Assembly: GCA_044375415.1 (NCBI GenBank)
Contig: JBILMS010000107.1
Location: 1-6,559, forward strand
DNA length: 6,559 bases
Direction: 5' to 3'
Source: JAWXBG01 sp044375415
GTDB lineage: Bacteria; Bacteroidota; Bacteroidia; Flavobacteriales_D; Sanyastnellaceae
The notes under the pieces were generated by a model. It was not told the origin of the DNA, ran no database searches, and was given only the letters and a program-made list of their open reading frames with translations. The position numbers were made by a program, and so were the translations under genes. Positions 6,110 to 6,559 of the stretch are shown piece by piece (within the stretch, counting starts at the first letter, position 1; every line of letters begins with the position of its first letter).

Positions 6110-6559
6110 TCACTCACGTTCTTTCACCATCACCAATTCGCTTTTCCGTTCTCCATTTTCGAACCGGCATTCCACCAAATACGAACCCGAAGCTAAACCC
6201 GGTACATACACTTCGACGTTCGTTGCATTTGCTTTTTGTGTATGCATGAGCTTACCGGTCATATCCAGAATTCGAATGGATTGAATAAGACTTGAAGATT
6301 GGATATTGACGCGATTGTTTTGGATGGGGTTTGGGGAGATGTTTATGGCCTGTGAAGAAGTAGGGATTTCTTGAACAGACACAGGCACATTTATATCTAA
6401 CCACTCGCAGTATAGCGAATCGCAGTACCAGCCACAGACTTCTACACTAAAGTTTCCAGTATCAGGAAAATTGTATTGCACATCGTTGCCTATAAGTTCT
6501 TCATCGTTTATATACCAAATTACGTTTTCTAAAATCTCTGAAGAAGCAGTAAATTGAAA
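6110..6559 (-). CDS. C-terminal part of a secreted protein: PKD/Ig-like segment plus T9SS type A sorting domain (5' end beyond window)
   Basis: The minus-strand frame is open from the right edge to TGA at 6112-6110, giving 149 visible residues. An internal GTG at 6481 is not taken as the start because the frame continues upstream without a stop and with plausible domain sequence. Visible residues 1-60 ('FQFTASSEILENVIWYIN', 'YNFPDTGNFSVEV') are a PKD/Ig-like beta-sandwich ending, with cysteines C42, C46 and C51 in 'VCGWYCDSLYC'. Residues about 72-149 are a type A sorting domain: 'INISPNPIQNN', 'IRILDMTGKLMH', then 'VPGLASGSYLVE' and a basic end. In T9SS substrates this domain directs passage across the outer membrane and is removed on attachment or release. 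The body of the protein, and so its activity, lies outside the window. It is separated from the DUF2400 remnant by about 400 bp of repeat-rich DNA, so it is probably a separate transcription unit. Confidence 0.9.
   Translation of the reverse strand, partial: FQFTASSEILENVIWYINDEELIGNDVQYNFPDTGNFSVEVCGWYCDSLYCEWLDINVPVSVQEIPTSSQAINISPNPIQNNRVNIQSSSLIQSIRILDMTGKLMHTQKANATNVEVYVPGLASGSYLVECRFENGERKSELVMVKERE

Noticed and set aside
6004..6249. Plus-strand open frame of 81 codons
   Set aside because: It overlaps the CTTTGCG repeats and then runs antisense to a convincing sorting domain.

Overview
The window looks like a piece of a Bacteroidota chromosome, most likely Flavobacteriia or a related marine-type lineage. 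Three separate coding regions carry the hallmarks of secretion through the type IX secretion system (T9SS): Sec signal peptides and/or C-terminal type A sorting domains (YPNP / SPNP, an 'I.DM.GK' strand and a 'L(A)SG.Y' turn). None of the visible starts has a Shine-Dalgarno-like site, which is usual in this phylum. All genes are on the minus strand. The identification rests on sequence reading alone; no search was run.

Layout, read in the direction of transcription (right to left). (1) Positions 6559-6110: C-terminal part of a secreted protein with a PKD/Ig-like segment and a T9SS sorting domain; its N-terminus is beyond the right edge. (2) Positions 6109-5768: a non-coding spacer crowded with three kinds of short repeat: CTTTGCG boxes (four in a row about one helical turn apart), a GAAC motif at an exact 7-bp period, and two copies of a 16-bp GC-rich element. 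(3) Positions 5704-5309: the N-terminal half of a DUF2400/TIGR02757 family gene, truncated and probably a pseudogene. (4) Positions 5308-4884: an AT-rich gap with no gene. (5) Positions 4883-1329: one very large secreted protein of 1184 residues, with a pappalysin-type (M43) zinc metalloprotease domain, a right-handed beta-helix, an alpha-helical module and a T9SS sorting domain. (6) Seven bases downstream, positions 1321-1 (running off the left edge): a secreted beta-propeller-like protein that enters a PKD-like segment as the window ends.

The protease and the propeller-like protein are almost certainly co-transcribed, and both should pass through Sec and then reach the cell surface or medium (sorting domain seen in the first, inferred for the second). 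The most noteworthy points are the four-part architecture of the protease, the broken conserved gene lying at a sharp GC change, and the repeat-dense spacer. I did not find a defence system, RNA gene, transposase, integrase or CRISPR array.
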